Shown here: piece by piece, positions 1 through 8,070 of the stretch
Layout of the letters: each line of letters begins with the position of its first letter
Numbering within the stretch: the stretch's first letter is position 1
NCBI GenBank assembly: GCA_902493335.1
Contig: CABUPJ010000003.1
Location: 20,415-84,414 of the forward strand
DNA: 64,000 bases
Source of the DNA: an uncultured Porphyromonadaceae bacterium
GTDB taxonomy: Bacteria > Bacteroidota > Bacteroidia > Bacteroidales > Muribaculaceae
Reading direction: 5' to 3'
Position numbers and translations under genes: made by a program
Notes under the pieces: generated by a model
Seen by the model: only the letters and a program-made list of their open reading frames with translations
Database searches by the model: none
What the model was told of the DNA's origin: nothing

Positions 1-708
1 CGTATTGTTGAGGGCATGAATGGCTATGGGCAGCCAGAGGCTTTTGCTCCATATGAGAAGATAGCCCAGATAGGCGCCTAAAAGCAGGCGGGGAACGAAG
101 CCGTAGAACTGGAAGTGAATGGCGCTGAAAACAAAGGCGACGCTCCAAACGGCCAGATGGCGATTTACACCTCCGGTCGTAAGCAGGCGCTGGAATGCGC
201 CGCGGAAGAACAGCTCTTCGCCGAATCCGGCGAGAAGTCCCATAATCAGAATGCTGACAATCAGATTTATGATGTTATGCTCGCCTTGAAGCACTGTCAG
301 ACTGCGGACGGCATTGTCTTCGCTCCGGCGGAACCAGTCTTCGAGACCGCTCATTGACTGGGGCAGCGACATGTTGTTGTTCAGCTCGATAATATAATTC
401 ATAGCCGGAGTGGAAACCATGAGTATGACGAATGCCCAGACGAGCATGCCGACGCTGAAACCGCTGCGCAGGCGAAGGAAATCGGCGGGCATGCGGGTGA
501 CGAGGAGTGCTGTGAGCAGAGCGGGCAGTATCAGCTGGAAGATGCTCTGAATGACTGATGCTATGCGCATGGCCGGCGTAGAGTCTGAGCCGAATTTCAT
601 TATTATCAATGAGCCGGCGAGGCCTGCGATAAGAAATCCGATTATCGCGATTGAGACAAAAAGCACAAACCGCTGTCTGAAGTTGAGTAAAAGTTTCAGT
701 CTTGTCAT
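1..708 (-). CDS. CPBP family intramembrane metalloprotease (C-terminus outside window)
   Basis: Multi-pass membrane protein of the CPBP (CAAX protease/bacteriocin-processing, Abi) family, zinc-dependent intramembrane proteases that cleave inside or near the bilayer; the substrate is unknown. My own minus-strand translation gives 236 codons with no stop before the window edge. Hydrophobic segments lie near residues 13-37, 52-70 and 84-102 and after 145. The three family motifs are visible: GEELFFRG (EExxxR) near residue 162, a conserved His in FSAIHFQFYG near 196, and HALNN at the truncated end. Its ATG overlaps the stop of the upstream trmN6 gene as ATGA, so the two are probably translationally coupled. 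Family assignment is firm, biological role is not. Confidence 0.88.
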   Translation of the reverse strand, partial: MTRLKLLLNFRQRFVLFVSIAIIGFLIAGLAGSLIIMKFGSDSTPAMRIASVIQSIFQLILPALLTALLVTRMPADFLRLRSGFSVGMLVWAFVILMVSTPAMNYIIELNNNMSLPQSMSGLEDWFRRSEDNAVRSLTVLQGEHNIINLIVSILIMGLLAGFGEELFFRGAFQRLLTTGGVNRHLAVWSVAFVFSAIHFQFYGFVPRLLLGAYLGYLLIWSKSLWLPIAIHALNNT

Positions 709-1409
709 AGATAGAAATCTTCGGTTAATTTTTTAAATTCAGGTGTATATGAGCCGCCTTGGCTGCGGATGGTCAGGCTGCACGATTCGATGGGCCCGTC
801 ATGGCGCATGAATTCAAACATGACTCTGAACGGCTTTTGGCCGGGCTTGGAGTGCAGGAAGCATTGCCGGCGGACTTTGAGATGCATCATTTCGGCGGCA
901 TAGATGATTTCGTCGCACCGGTCGGCGGGGACAATGATGGCGAGACGGCCGTCGTCAGCGAGGGTGGCGCGGGCATATGCGAGCAGAGAGCGGCAGGTGA
1001 GTGACGACTCGTGCCGGGCTGTGGCGCGGCCTGTGTCGGCAGATATTTCACCCGTGTTGAAGAAAGGCGGGTTGCTGACAATCAGGTCGGGAGCCGTGTC
1101 GGGTCTGTAATGCAGGATGTCATTGCCGATGACATCTATACGTCGGCCCCAAGGCGATGCCGCGATGTTGAATGTGGCGTCAGATGCAGCGGCCGGGTCA
1201 ATCTCGACAGCGTGAATGCGGGCCAATGGCGAGCGCTGGGCAATCATCAGGGCTATTAATCCCGAACCTGCGCCGACATCTATGACGCTGCGGGCGTCGC
1301 GACAGTTGACCCAGGCGCCGAGGGTGACGCCGTCGGTGCCGGTCTTCATGCCGCAATTGCTGTCGCTAAGGGCGAACTGTTTAAATCTGAATGTGATTTC
1401 CCGCTTCAT
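705..1409 (-). CDS. trmN6: tRNA1(Val) (adenine(37)-N6)-methyltransferase
   Basis: SAM-dependent methyltransferase of the TrmN6 (YfiC) family, which makes m6A at position 37 of tRNA-Val. The 234-residue length is typical. The N-terminus has the family signature FRFKQFALSDSNCGMKTGTD, the SAM-binding loop is DVGAGSGLIALMIA (about residues 42-55), and the N6-adenine catalytic motif is SNPPFFN (about 111-117). The start is fixed by the N-terminal signature. A TAACTTTG -7 box ends only nine bases before this ATG, implying a very short leader. It shares an ATGA junction with the CPBP protease gene downstream and diverges from engB. Confidence 0.92.
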   Translation of the reverse strand: MKREITFRFKQFALSDSNCGMKTGTDGVTLGAWVNCRDARSVIDVGAGSGLIALMIAQRSPLARIHAVEIDPAAASDATFNIAASPWGRRIDVIGNDILHYRPDTAPDLIVSNPPFFNTGEISADTGRATARHESSLTCRSLLAYARATLADDGRLAIIVPADRCDEIIYAAEMMHLKVRRQCFLHSKPGQKPFRVMFEFMRHDGPIESCSLTIRSQGGSYTPEFKKLTEDFYL

Positions 1410-1417
1410 AACGGCGG

Positions 1418-1425
1418 CAAAGTTA
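1418..1425 (-). promoter_or_regulatory. -7 promoter box of trmN6-CPBP operon
   Basis: On the minus strand this reads TAACTTTG, a full match to the Bacteroidetes -7 consensus TAnnTTTG. No clear TTTG -33 element is present at the expected spacing. Transcription would begin about five bases before the trmN6 ATG. Confidence 0.5.
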
Positions 1426-1432
1426 ACAAAAT

Positions 1433-1463
1433 TTTGACGAATCAGCCATAATCATTAACTTTA
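1433..1463 (+). promoter_or_regulatory. Promoter of engB
   Basis: TTTG (1433-1436), a 19-base spacer, then TAACTTTA (1456-1463): seven of eight matches to the -7 consensus with correct spacing for the Bacteroidetes primary sigma factor. The predicted leader before the engB ATG is about 18 bases. Confidence 0.6.
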
Positions 1464-1484
1464 CGGAAAATAAATGAACGATAT

Positions 1485-2084
1485 ATGATAATAAATACCG
1501 CCAGATTCGTAATTAGCAATAAAGACTTGGCCAAATGTCCGTCAGACAGACGCCACGAGTATGCCTTCATCGGCAGATCGAACGTCGGCAAATCGTCGCT
1601 GATAAATATGCTGACAGGGCGCAAGTCGCTCGCCATGACATCGTCGACGCCGGGCAAGACTATGCTTATCAACCACTTCCTTGTCAACGACGAGTGGTAT
1701 ATAGTCGACCTTCCCGGCTATGGCTATGCGGCCCGCAGTAAGGCCGGCCGCGAGGAAATAGACCGCATCATCAAGAGCTATATACTCGGCCGCGAGCAGA
1801 TGACAAATCTGTTTGTACTGGTCGATTCGCGTCTTAAGCCTCAGAAAATCGATCTTGAGTTCATGAGCTGGCTCGGTGAGAACGGCGTGCCGTTCAGCAT
1901 CGTGTTTACCAAACTTGATAAACTCAGCCCGTCGGCGGCTAAAAAGATGACGTCGGAGTATTGCGCCACGCTGCTTGAGCAGTGGGAGGAACTGCCGCCG
2001 ATATTCATGACTTCAAGCGAGGATATGCGCGGCCGCGAAGCGCTTCTCGACTATATCGAGGAGATGAACAAATTGCCGCTTTGA
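1485..2084 (+). CDS. engB: Ribosome biogenesis GTPase EngB (YihA/YsxC)
   Basis: TRAFAC-class GTPase needed for late assembly of the 50S ribosomal subunit. The 199 residues carry all GTPase motifs: G1 GRSNVGKSS at 30-38, G2 STPGKT around 54-59, G3 DLPGYG at 75-80, G4 TKLD at 142-145 and a G5-like TSS near 176. Length and motif spacing are normal for the family. It stands alone behind its own promoter and is followed after 49 bases by a short acidic reading frame that may share its transcript. Confidence 0.96.
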   Translation: MIINTARFVISNKDLAKCPSDRRHEYAFIGRSNVGKSSLINMLTGRKSLAMTSSTPGKTMLINHFLVNDEWYIVDLPGYGYAARSKAGREEIDRIIKSYILGREQMTNLFVLVDSRLKPQKIDLEFMSWLGENGVPFSIVFTKLDKLSPSAAKKMTSEYCATLLEQWEELPPIFMTSSEDMRGREALLDYIEEMNKLPL

Positions 2085-2133
2085 CGAACTATCGTCCTTT
2101 TCATGATGTTATATATCAAAAAAGTTAAGCATT

Positions 2134-2298
2134 ATGGAAAAGAAGAAAAATGATAGAAACGATAGAATTGATAAAATTGACAAATCAGATTACCCGGGAG
2201 TAGCCATTGACGAGGGTGACGACGACAAGGTGACGGCGGCTGAAATAAAAAACGAGCCACGGCGTCTTAACAATAACCCGAGAAACGACGATATGTAA
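2134..2298 (+). CDS. Small charged protein, 54 aa, function unknown
   Basis: A short complete reading frame from ATG (2134) to TAA (2296-2298). The product is hydrophilic, with lysine/arginine/aspartate-rich ends and an acidic centre (DEGDDDK); it has no signal peptide or membrane segment and is probably disordered. It lies between engB and relA in the same direction, ahead of the relA promoter, so it would be read from the engB promoter. I do not recognise a family. Support is the clean frame, its fit to the 300-base gap and codon use like that of its neighbours. Homologues in the same place in other Bacteroidales would confirm it. Confidence 0.6.
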   Translation: MEKKKNDRNDRIDKIDKSDYPGVAIDEGDDDKVTAAEIKNEPRRLNNNPRNDDM

Positions 2299-2314
2299 AT
2301 TATCAATAAATTTA

Positions 2315-2383
2315 TCACCTCTTTATGATGCGTCAGGATTATTTTGTAATTTTGGCGCATCAATCATTTATAATAAGAGGTGA
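2315..2383. repeat. Nested inverted repeat around the relA promoter
   Basis: TCACCTCTT (2315-2323) and AAGAGGTGA (2375-2383) are exact 9-base inverted repeats, and GATGCG (2327-2332) and CGCATC (2356-2361) form a second pair inside them. The -7 box lies between the inner arms. It could be an operator, or a hairpin spanning the promoter; only the right arms would be transcribed. Confidence 0.5.
2322..2354 (+). promoter_or_regulatory. Promoter of relA
   Basis: A perfect -7 box TAATTTTG (2347-2354) is preceded at 21 bases by TTTA (2322-2325) as a near-consensus -33 element. The predicted leader is about 29 bases. Confidence 0.65.
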
Positions 2384-2386
2384 CCA

Positions 2387-4597
2387 ATGGAGGACAATTT
2401 CTTTACAGCGGATGAGCGCACTCGTCTCATCCCCCTGACAGCACAATTGCTCCGGCAACTTGACGGAGCTTTGCAGCCGGGTGATTTCAGCCGGGTCAAG
2501 AGTCTGATTTCGCGCGGTGTAATCGAAGGAAAATGCCACCGAGACCGTTTCGGATTCAATCAGGTGATGAGAAGCCTCACAACAGCTTCGGTGCTGTGCG
2601 GCGCCATCAGTCCTGACCGCAATATGGTCATAGCGCTGCTAATCTATAATTTCTGCCGCGCGGGTCTCATAACAGCAGACGATGTGAAGAAAGAGTGGGG
2701 CGACGATATAGCGAAACTTGTCGGCGGCCTCCTGAAAGTGTCGACCCTCTACAGCCGTCACGCCACAGCCTGGACTGAGAATTTCAGAAACCTGCTGCTC
2801 ACCTTCGCCGAGGACATAAGGGTCATCATCACTATGATTGTAGACCGTCTGACTCTGATGAGGGCAATCAACCATCATCCAAACCAGCAAGCTGTCTGCG
2901 ATATCGCCTGCGAGGTGAGCTATCTGTATGCCCCGTTGGCCCACCGTCTCGGATTATACAAGATAAAGTCTGAGCTTGAGGACATGTCGCTAAAATATAC
3001 CAATCGCGAGATATACACCCAGATAGCCCGCAAGCTCAATGAAACCAAGGCCACGCGCGACGCTTACATAGCCGCGTTTATCAAGCCTATCAAAGAGCGT
3101 CTCGAGGCCGAGGGGCTGAAGTTTGAGATCAAAGGCCGCACCAAATCGATTTATTCGATCTGGAACAAGATGAAAAAGCAGAAGAACGATGTCGAGCAGA
3201 TATACGATCTTTTTGCCATCAGAATCATCCTCGATGTCGACCGGGAGCATGAGAAGAGCCGCTGCTGGCTTGTCTACTCGCTGATAACCGATATGTACCG
3301 GCCGAATCCGTCGCGCCTCAAAGACTGGCTCAGCATACCGAAGAGCAACGGCTATGAATCGCTCCATATAACGGTCTACGGCCCTGAATCGAAATGGGTC
3401 GAGGTGCAGATCAGAAGCCGGCGCATGGATGTCATTGCGGAGAAAGGTCTCGCCGCCCACTGGAAATATAAAGGCATCAAGAGCGAGGACAATCTCGACA
3501 CATGGATGAACAATGTCCGAGACATACTCGAGACAGCCGACAGCGGCCCCATGGAGCTGATGAAGAATCTGAAGATGGATGTCTATGACAAAGAGGTCTT
3601 CATCTTCACGCCCAAAGGCGACCTTTACAAGCTGCCGAGCGGAGCGTCGTTGCTCGACTTCGCATTCAACATACACACGAATCTGGGCTGTCAGTGTACA
3701 GGCGGCCGTGTCAACGGCAAGAACCGCAAGCTCAACTATAAACTGCAGAGCGGTGACACCGTCGAGATATTCACGTCGTCGCAGCAGGTGCCCAAGCGCG
3801 ACTGGCTCAACATTGTCGTGACTTCGAAAGCCCGCAACAAGATTCGTGTCGTGCTCAAAGAGCGTGAAAGCCACGTGGCAGAACTCGGAAAAGAGCTGTT
3901 GCAGCGGCGACTGAAAAACCGCAAGCTTGAGATTGACGAGGGCCGTATGTCGAAGGTTGCAAAAAAGATGGGCTACAAGACCCTCACCGATTTCAATATG
4001 GCCATAGGCAGCGAGACTCTCGACGTCAACGACGTCATCGAGGCCCTGAGCAATATCGATAAAAAGAATGTGGAAGAGGGTGAGAAAGTCTCGGCAAGCG
4101 AATTTGTGCTTCAGCAGACAGACGCCGACGACAAGAACGACAGCAATTCAGACGTGCTTGTCATCGGCAACAATATCAAAGGGCTGAACTATAGACTTGC
4201 AAAATGCTGCAATCCGATTTTCGGAGACGATGTTTTCGGCTTTGTATCGTCTGAGGGGGTAGTGAAGATCCATCGCACAGACTGCCCCAATGCGGCGAAT
4301 ATACGCGACAAATACCCTTACCGCCTTATCCGCACGCGCTGGAGCGGCAACCATGGCTCTGAATTCGGCGCTACGCTGAGAATCGTCGGCCAGGATGATA
4401 TAGGCATCGTCACCAACATCACGTCGATTATAAGCAAGGAGAAGACGGCATCGCTCAGGAGCATCACTGTAGACAGTAACGACGGCCTGTTTCAGTGCTT
4501 TGTCATTGTCGGCATCAGTGACACGACGGCTCTCAACCAGTTAATAAAGAAATTAAAAACCGTAAAAGGAGTAAAAGATGTTCAACGCAGCAAATAA
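2387..4597 (+). CDS. relA: RelA/SpoT family (p)ppGpp synthetase with degenerate hydrolase domain
   Basis: Long RSH protein (736 aa) that makes the stringent-response alarmone (p)ppGpp from GTP/GDP and ATP. Order: a degenerate HD domain (about 30-190), synthetase domain (about 230-350, with GRTKSIYSIWNKM and YDLFAIRI), TGS domain (about 403-465, starting VFIFTPKGDLYKLP), a helical region, a zinc-finger/RIS domain with CC (LAKCCNPIFGDD, near 605) and a C-terminal ACT domain (about 660-736). The hydrolase HD motif, normally LLHDVVEDT, reads LIYNFCRAG, and the later N-containing motif is DRLTLMR, so hydrolase activity is probably lost. Many Bacteroidetes have a synthetase-only RelA-like copy plus a bifunctional one. 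Its last bases overlap the start of the following lipoprotein gene. Confidence 0.93.
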   Translation: MEDNFFTADERTRLIPLTAQLLRQLDGALQPGDFSRVKSLISRGVIEGKCHRDRFGFNQVMRSLTTASVLCGAISPDRNMVIALLIYNFCRAGLITADDVKKEWGDDIAKLVGGLLKVSTLYSRHATAWTENFRNLLLTFAEDIRVIITMIVDRLTLMRAINHHPNQQAVCDIACEVSYLYAPLAHRLGLYKIKSELEDMSLKYTNREIYTQIARKLNETKATRDAYIAAFIKPIKERLEAEGLKFEIKGRTKSIYSIWNKMKKQKNDVEQIYDLFAIRIILDVDREHEKSRCWLVYSLITDMYRPNPSRLKDWLSIPKSNGYESLHITVYGPESKWVEVQIRSRRMDVIAEKGLAAHWKYKGIKSEDNLDTWMNNVRDILETADSGPMELMKNLKMDVYDKEVFIFTPKGDLYKLPSGASLLDFAFNIHTNLGCQCTGGRVNGKNRKLNYKLQSGDTVEIFTSSQQVPKRDWLNIVVTSKARNKIRVVLKERESHVAELGKELLQRRLKNRKLEIDEGRMSKVAKKMGYKTLTDFNMAIGSETLDVNDVIEALSNIDKKNVEEGEKVSASEFVLQQTDADDKNDSNSDVLVIGNNIKGLNYRLAKCCNPIFGDDVFGFVSSEGVVKIHRTDCPNAANIRDKYPYRLIRTRWSGNHGSEFGATLRIVGQDDIGIVTNITSIISKEKTASLRSITVDSNDGLFQCFVIVGISDTTALNQLIKKLKTVKGVKDVQRSK

Positions 4598-5432
4598 ATC
4601 GATTGCCGCAGTTCTGATAGCCGCGGCTCTTGTCTCATGTGGTGAAAACAACAAAGAAAAAGCGCAGGCGCTTCTCGACGAGGCGTCGTCGTTGGTTGAA
4701 TGCGGCAACTATAGTGCCGCCATTGAAGTCATCGACACTCTCGACAGCCGTTATGCCCGAGAAATTGAAGTCAGAAAACAGGGGATGCTTTACCGCGCAA
4801 GAGCGGTCGAGGGGCTGGCGAAAGACAGCATCATCGCCGCCGATGACATGCTGACGCGCAGCATACAGCAGATGGAGGCGCGTGAGAAAGAATTCGAGCA
4901 CGTCGAACTCCCCAACGGCATCGACGGATATTTTATCGCCAAAAGCATTTATGACAAGAATGCTATGAACAAGACCGGCATACAGCCGCGTGTCGATGAC
5001 AGCGAGGGTTACTTCCAGCTCGCGGTCAACATCCATGGCCGCAAAATAGGTTTCGAGCGTGTGTCCGTGAATGACGGAGGCAAAGTTGTGACGACCGTCG
5101 CCGTCAGTCCGTCGCGTCTCGTTACGGTCGAAGGCTCGGAGATGGTCGTTCTGACACAGGAAGAAGTCACTCCGCTCGTCGAAGCGCTCAAGGCCAATCC
5201 CGCCATCGACGAGTATAAGCTTTGTGGCTCGAAGGGTACGATACCAGTCAAACTGACGCCCATGATGCGTGACGCCATTGTCGACAGCTATGATTATGCC
5301 ATGAGCCTGCAGGCGAGCCGTCTCGCGCAGATTAAACGTGAGAAATTCGAGCGTCAGCTACAGATGGCCCGCGACCAGATAGCCAACTCGCTGCCTTCAC
5401 AGGCCCTCTCGTCTGAGCCAGCCGAAGATTGA
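4578..5432 (+). CDS. Predicted lipoprotein with TPR-like N-terminal part
   Basis: 284-residue protein with a lipoprotein signal peptide: hydrophobic segment at about 8-19 and lipobox LVSC with the acylated Cys near residue 21. The segment after it (KAQALLDEASSLVECGNYSAAIEVIDTL) looks like a tetratricopeptide helix pair; the C-terminus is a charged helix rich in Gln, Arg and Lys. I do not recognise the central region. The gene starts inside the 3' end of relA (20-base overlap) and so depends on relA transcription. Its 3' end overlaps that of the opposing hydrolase gene by 36 bases. Likely an envelope protein of unknown role. Confidence 0.75.
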   Translation: MFNAANKSIAAVLIAAALVSCGENNKEKAQALLDEASSLVECGNYSAAIEVIDTLDSRYAREIEVRKQGMLYRARAVEGLAKDSIIAADDMLTRSIQQMEAREKEFEHVELPNGIDGYFIAKSIYDKNAMNKTGIQPRVDDSEGYFQLAVNIHGRKIGFERVSVNDGGKVVTTVAVSPSRLVTVEGSEMVVLTQEEVTPLVEALKANPAIDEYKLCGSKGTIPVKLTPMMRDAIVDSYDYAMSLQASRLAQIKREKFERQLQMARDQIANSLPSQALSSEPAED

Positions 5433-6398
5433 ATCATAAACTTCTTCTCTGACGTCGGGGCGCGACAGCACAAGGTCGTGGATGCCGTCGCCGATGGTTA
5501 TTTCTGTCACATCGTCGCCGAGACGTCGTCCATATTTCGATATGTCTTTGACGTTTAGTACGACGTCGGTGTGCTGATATTCGGGTGTCCACCGGTCGGC
5601 GGTATAGCTGCTGTCGCTGTGCATCAGCAGCACGGGCACTTTGATGTCTGATTTTTTGTGGAGATAGTTCTGGGCGCGTGTGACTGCACCGAGCCATCCG
5701 GCTCGCGCCTTCTCGGGCCTGACGACTTTCCAGTCGGTGTTATAGTCCCATTCGCCGTGATATTGCTTTAGCAGAGATTCGGCGTAGCCGCTGTTATTGC
5801 CCTGCGAGAAAGCCAGATTCGGCAGAGCGCGTCCGATGCCGCCCACAGTCGGTATAAGGAAGTCGCGCATGAATCCGTTGAAATTCCATTCGAGAAACGG
5901 GCTGTTGAGCATCAGCGCGACAATGCTGCTGTCATTGCGGTTGTTGAGGTAGTATGACGAAGTCAGTCCGCCGGTCGAGTGTCCCATGAGGATGATGCGG
6001 TCGACGCCGTCGTGCTTCATTATGCTGACAGCCGAGTCGATGTCAGCGAAGTATTCTTTCATGTCGCGGGCGTCGAATTTCTTTTGGCCGGGGAGGATAG
6101 AGCGGCCGTATTTGCGTAGGTCGACGGCATAGAACTGATAGCATGAATCGACGAAACGGTCGCCCATATCTTTTTGAAAAAAATAATCGTTATAGCCGTG
6201 AATATATAGAACGCCGGTTTTGCCGCCGCAAGGCGATTTTTTGCGTATGACTGTCGAACGCACTTTGCCCTGATAGTCGTCGGGCTGTTCGACATAACGC
6301 ATTTCGTAGCCGTCGCCGAGGATGTCGGGCTGCCATTGAGCGGCCATAGACACGATGACGGCGAGCGCAAACAATAGTGAAAGATATAATTTTTTCAT
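5397..6398 (-). CDS. Secreted alpha/beta hydrolase (serine hydrolase, S33-like)
   Basis: 333 residues with an N-terminal signal peptide (MKKLYLSLLFALAVIVSMAA). The fold signature is clear: an oxyanion-side strand GVLYIHGYNDY, the nucleophile elbow MGHSTGG with the catalytic Ser near residue 143, a likely acidic residue in the HSDSSYTADRW region and a C-terminal His in GDGIHDLVLSR. This resembles the serine aminopeptidase/monoglyceride lipase group, so an esterase or lipase acting in the periplasm or at the surface is likely, with unknown substrate. It is a single gene, convergent with and overlapping the lipoprotein gene to its left. Confidence 0.88.
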   Translation of the reverse strand: MKKLYLSLLFALAVIVSMAAQWQPDILGDGYEMRYVEQPDDYQGKVRSTVIRKKSPCGGKTGVLYIHGYNDYFFQKDMGDRFVDSCYQFYAVDLRKYGRSILPGQKKFDARDMKEYFADIDSAVSIMKHDGVDRIILMGHSTGGLTSSYYLNNRNDSSIVALMLNSPFLEWNFNGFMRDFLIPTVGGIGRALPNLAFSQGNNSGYAESLLKQYHGEWDYNTDWKVVRPEKARAGWLGAVTRAQNYLHKKSDIKVPVLLMHSDSSYTADRWTPEYQHTDVVLNVKDISKYGRRLGDDVTEITIGDGIHDLVLSRPDVREEVYDSIFGWLRREGL

Positions 6399-6427
6399 AT
6401 TTATGATGCATTTATAAATATAAAAAT

Positions 6428-6463
6428 AAAGCTGCCTGAAGACAAAAAAGTTCAGACAGCTTT
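6428..6463 (-). terminator. Terminator of the DUF5606 gene
   Basis: AAAGCTGCCTGAA (6428-6440) and TTCAGACAGCTTT (6451-6463) form a 13-base stem with one mismatch. On the minus strand it is followed by a T-rich stretch. It lies just past the stop of the DUF5606 gene. Confidence 0.65.
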
Positions 6464-6485
6464 ATTTTATCTCTTAAAAAATCAC

Positions 6486-6932
6486 TTATTCGGCGTTGTC
6501 AGCTTTCTCGGCAGCCTCGGCGGCTTCGTCTTCTTTGATATCGTCTTCTTTGAATTTGGTTACACCTGCTGCGATGAGCTGGTTATACCAGGAGAAAACT
6601 TTTTTGATGTCGTTGTTATAGACGCGGTCGGGGTCAAATTCGGGCAGAACTTCGCCGAAATAGGCGCGCAGGGCACCGTCGTCGGCAAATTTCTTGAGGT
6701 CGACCGGCTGTGCGTCGTTGGCTTTGGCGATTTTGTCGAACACTTCGGCCAAAGGCATGTCTTCGCCCTGAGTGTATATAGATACGTCGTTGAGTGATAT
6801 GACTTTATCGTGAGCGTATGCAGGTGTGCGCTTGCCGGTAGAGAGTGATTCGACGATGAGCATGTTCTTGCCTTGGCTTACAAGTTTATACAGACCCGGT
6901 TTGCCTGCTATTGAAAGGATTCTTCTGATCAT
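6486..6932 (-). CDS. DUF5606 family protein
   Basis: 148-residue soluble protein of a family largely limited to Bacteroidetes (DUF5606), function unknown. The N-terminus ILSIAGKPGLYKLVSQGKNM is the family hallmark, and the first 60 residues are probably a small beta-rich domain. The C-terminal 25 residues are very acidic and alanine/glutamate rich (EDEAAEAAEKADNAE), likely disordered. It is a single gene with its own promoter and terminator, divergent from the Yip1-like gene. Confidence 0.85.
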   Translation of the reverse strand: MIRRILSIAGKPGLYKLVSQGKNMLIVESLSTGKRTPAYAHDKVISLNDVSIYTQGEDMPLAEVFDKIAKANDAQPVDLKKFADDGALRAYFGEVLPEFDPDRVYNNDIKKVFSWYNQLIAAGVTKFKEDDIKEDEAAEAAEKADNAE

Positions 6933-6978
6933 TGTTGATGAAAATTTCGGTTATTGGTTTTAATTTTTAATCCGGCTA

Positions 6979-6986
6979 CAAAAATA
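6979..6986 (-). promoter_or_regulatory. -7 promoter box of the DUF5606 gene
   Basis: Reads TATTTTTG on the minus strand, a full match to TAnnTTTG, 47 bases before the ATG. No good -33 element was found. Confidence 0.45.
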
Positions 6987-7019
6987 ATACTTTCGATTGA
7001 AAAACCATCGATTATTGTG

Positions 7020-7027
7020 TAACTTTG
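7020..7027 (+). promoter_or_regulatory. -7 promoter box of the Yip1-like/smpB operon
   Basis: TAACTTTG, a full match, with a weak ATTG 20 bases upstream. The predicted leader is about 20 bases. Confidence 0.5.
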
Positions 7028-7051
7028 TATCCTTAAAATGTAGAGTCACCG

Positions 7052-7600
7052 ATGAAACAGTATCTGAAGAATATATTACAGCTCATACTCTCGCCGGCCA
7101 AGGGGTGGGAAGACATTTCCGCCGCAGTCGAGAATCCCGACGCAGTGGCTTCAAAAGGGTATTATCCGTTGCTCGCGGTAGCGTCATTGTCGGTATTTGC
7201 CAGATTGTTCTACGACCACAGTCTTGGCTTTGTGACTGTAGTGATGCTCGCGGTTGCTCTTTTCGGCACATATTTTATCTCGTTCTATGTCGGCCGCATC
7301 GCTCTCGAATCATTATTAAAAAATGTAGTCACGGGTGAACCGAACGTTACGAAGATTACATTGTTTATCTTATATACGCTCGGTCTGTCGGTTGTCATCG
7401 AGATTATCGAGAACTGTGTGCCGACATCGCTGACGCCTATAAAATTTCTGCCGCTGTTTGTGGCACTTATAATTTACAGGGCATCGGCTTATATGGCCGT
7501 TAAGCCGGACAACGAGCTGAGATTTCTTTTTATAAGCGTGGCAGTGCTGTTGGTTATGCCGATACTGATAATGCTGCTTCTGACAAATCTTATCAATTGA
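7052..7600 (+). CDS. Yip1-like integral membrane protein
   Basis: 182-residue protein that resembles the bacterial YIP1 domain family. The N-terminus MKQYLKNILQLILSPAKGWE (an amphipathic segment and a PxxGW motif) is typical. Five hydrophobic segments follow, at about 37-52, 58-82, 102-120, 132-150 and 157-180. The function of bacterial members is not established. smpB starts only four bases after its stop, so the two are one operon. The family assignment rests on the N-terminal motif and topology and is less certain than the gene itself. Confidence 0.75.
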   Translation: MKQYLKNILQLILSPAKGWEDISAAVENPDAVASKGYYPLLAVASLSVFARLFYDHSLGFVTVVMLAVALFGTYFISFYVGRIALESLLKNVVTGEPNVTKITLFILYTLGLSVVIEIIENCVPTSLTPIKFLPLFVALIIYRASAYMAVKPDNELRFLFISVAVLLVMPILIMLLLTNLIN

Positions 7601-7604
7601 AAAA

Positions 7605-8060
7605 ATGAATACAAAAGACATCAATATAAAAAACCGGCGCGCTAATTTCGATTATGAAATCAGCGAGACTTTCACTGCCGGTATTGTGCTGACAGGCACA
7701 GAGATAAAGGCTTTGCGAAACGGTAAGGCGAGCCTCGTAGACAGTTTCTGCTATGTCAACAACGGCGAGGTATGGGTCAAAAATATGTATATAGCCGAAT
7801 ATTTCTACGGCACATATAACAATCACGAGACGCGCCGTGACCGAAAACTTTTGCTCAACCGCAAGGAAATCAACCGTCTGTCGCGCAGCGGTAAAGAAAC
7901 CGGATTTACTATCGTGCCGATGCGCCTGTTTATCAACGACCGCGGTCTGGCCAAACTTGTTATCGGCATCGGCCGCGGTAAAAAGGAATATGACAAACGC
8001 CAGTCAATCAAGGAGCGTGAAGACAAACGTTCGATGGCGCGGATGTTTCAGAAAAAGTAG
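7605..8060 (+). CDS. smpB: SsrA-binding protein SmpB
   Basis: Partner of tmRNA in trans-translation: it carries SsrA RNA into stalled ribosomes so that they are released and the nascent chain tagged for degradation. The 151 residues show the OB-fold signature with GIVLTGTEIKALRNGKASL and the lysine-rich C-terminal tail after KKEYDKRQSIKERE that inserts in the mRNA channel. Length is normal. It is cotranscribed with the membrane protein upstream; its 3' end is 10 bases from the end of the opposing methyltransferase gene, with no hairpin between them. Confidence 0.97.
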   Translation: MNTKDINIKNRRANFDYEISETFTAGIVLTGTEIKALRNGKASLVDSFCYVNNGEVWVKNMYIAEYFYGTYNNHETRRDRKLLLNRKEINRLSRSGKETGFTIVPMRLFINDRGLAKLVIGIGRGKKEYDKRQSIKEREDKRSMARMFQKK

Positions 8061-8070
8061 CCTGAAAGGG

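Noticed and set aside
2990..3874. 294-codon minus-strand frame opposite relA
   Set aside because: It is antisense to a well-supported gene with conserved domains and has no family-like sequence, start context or promoter.
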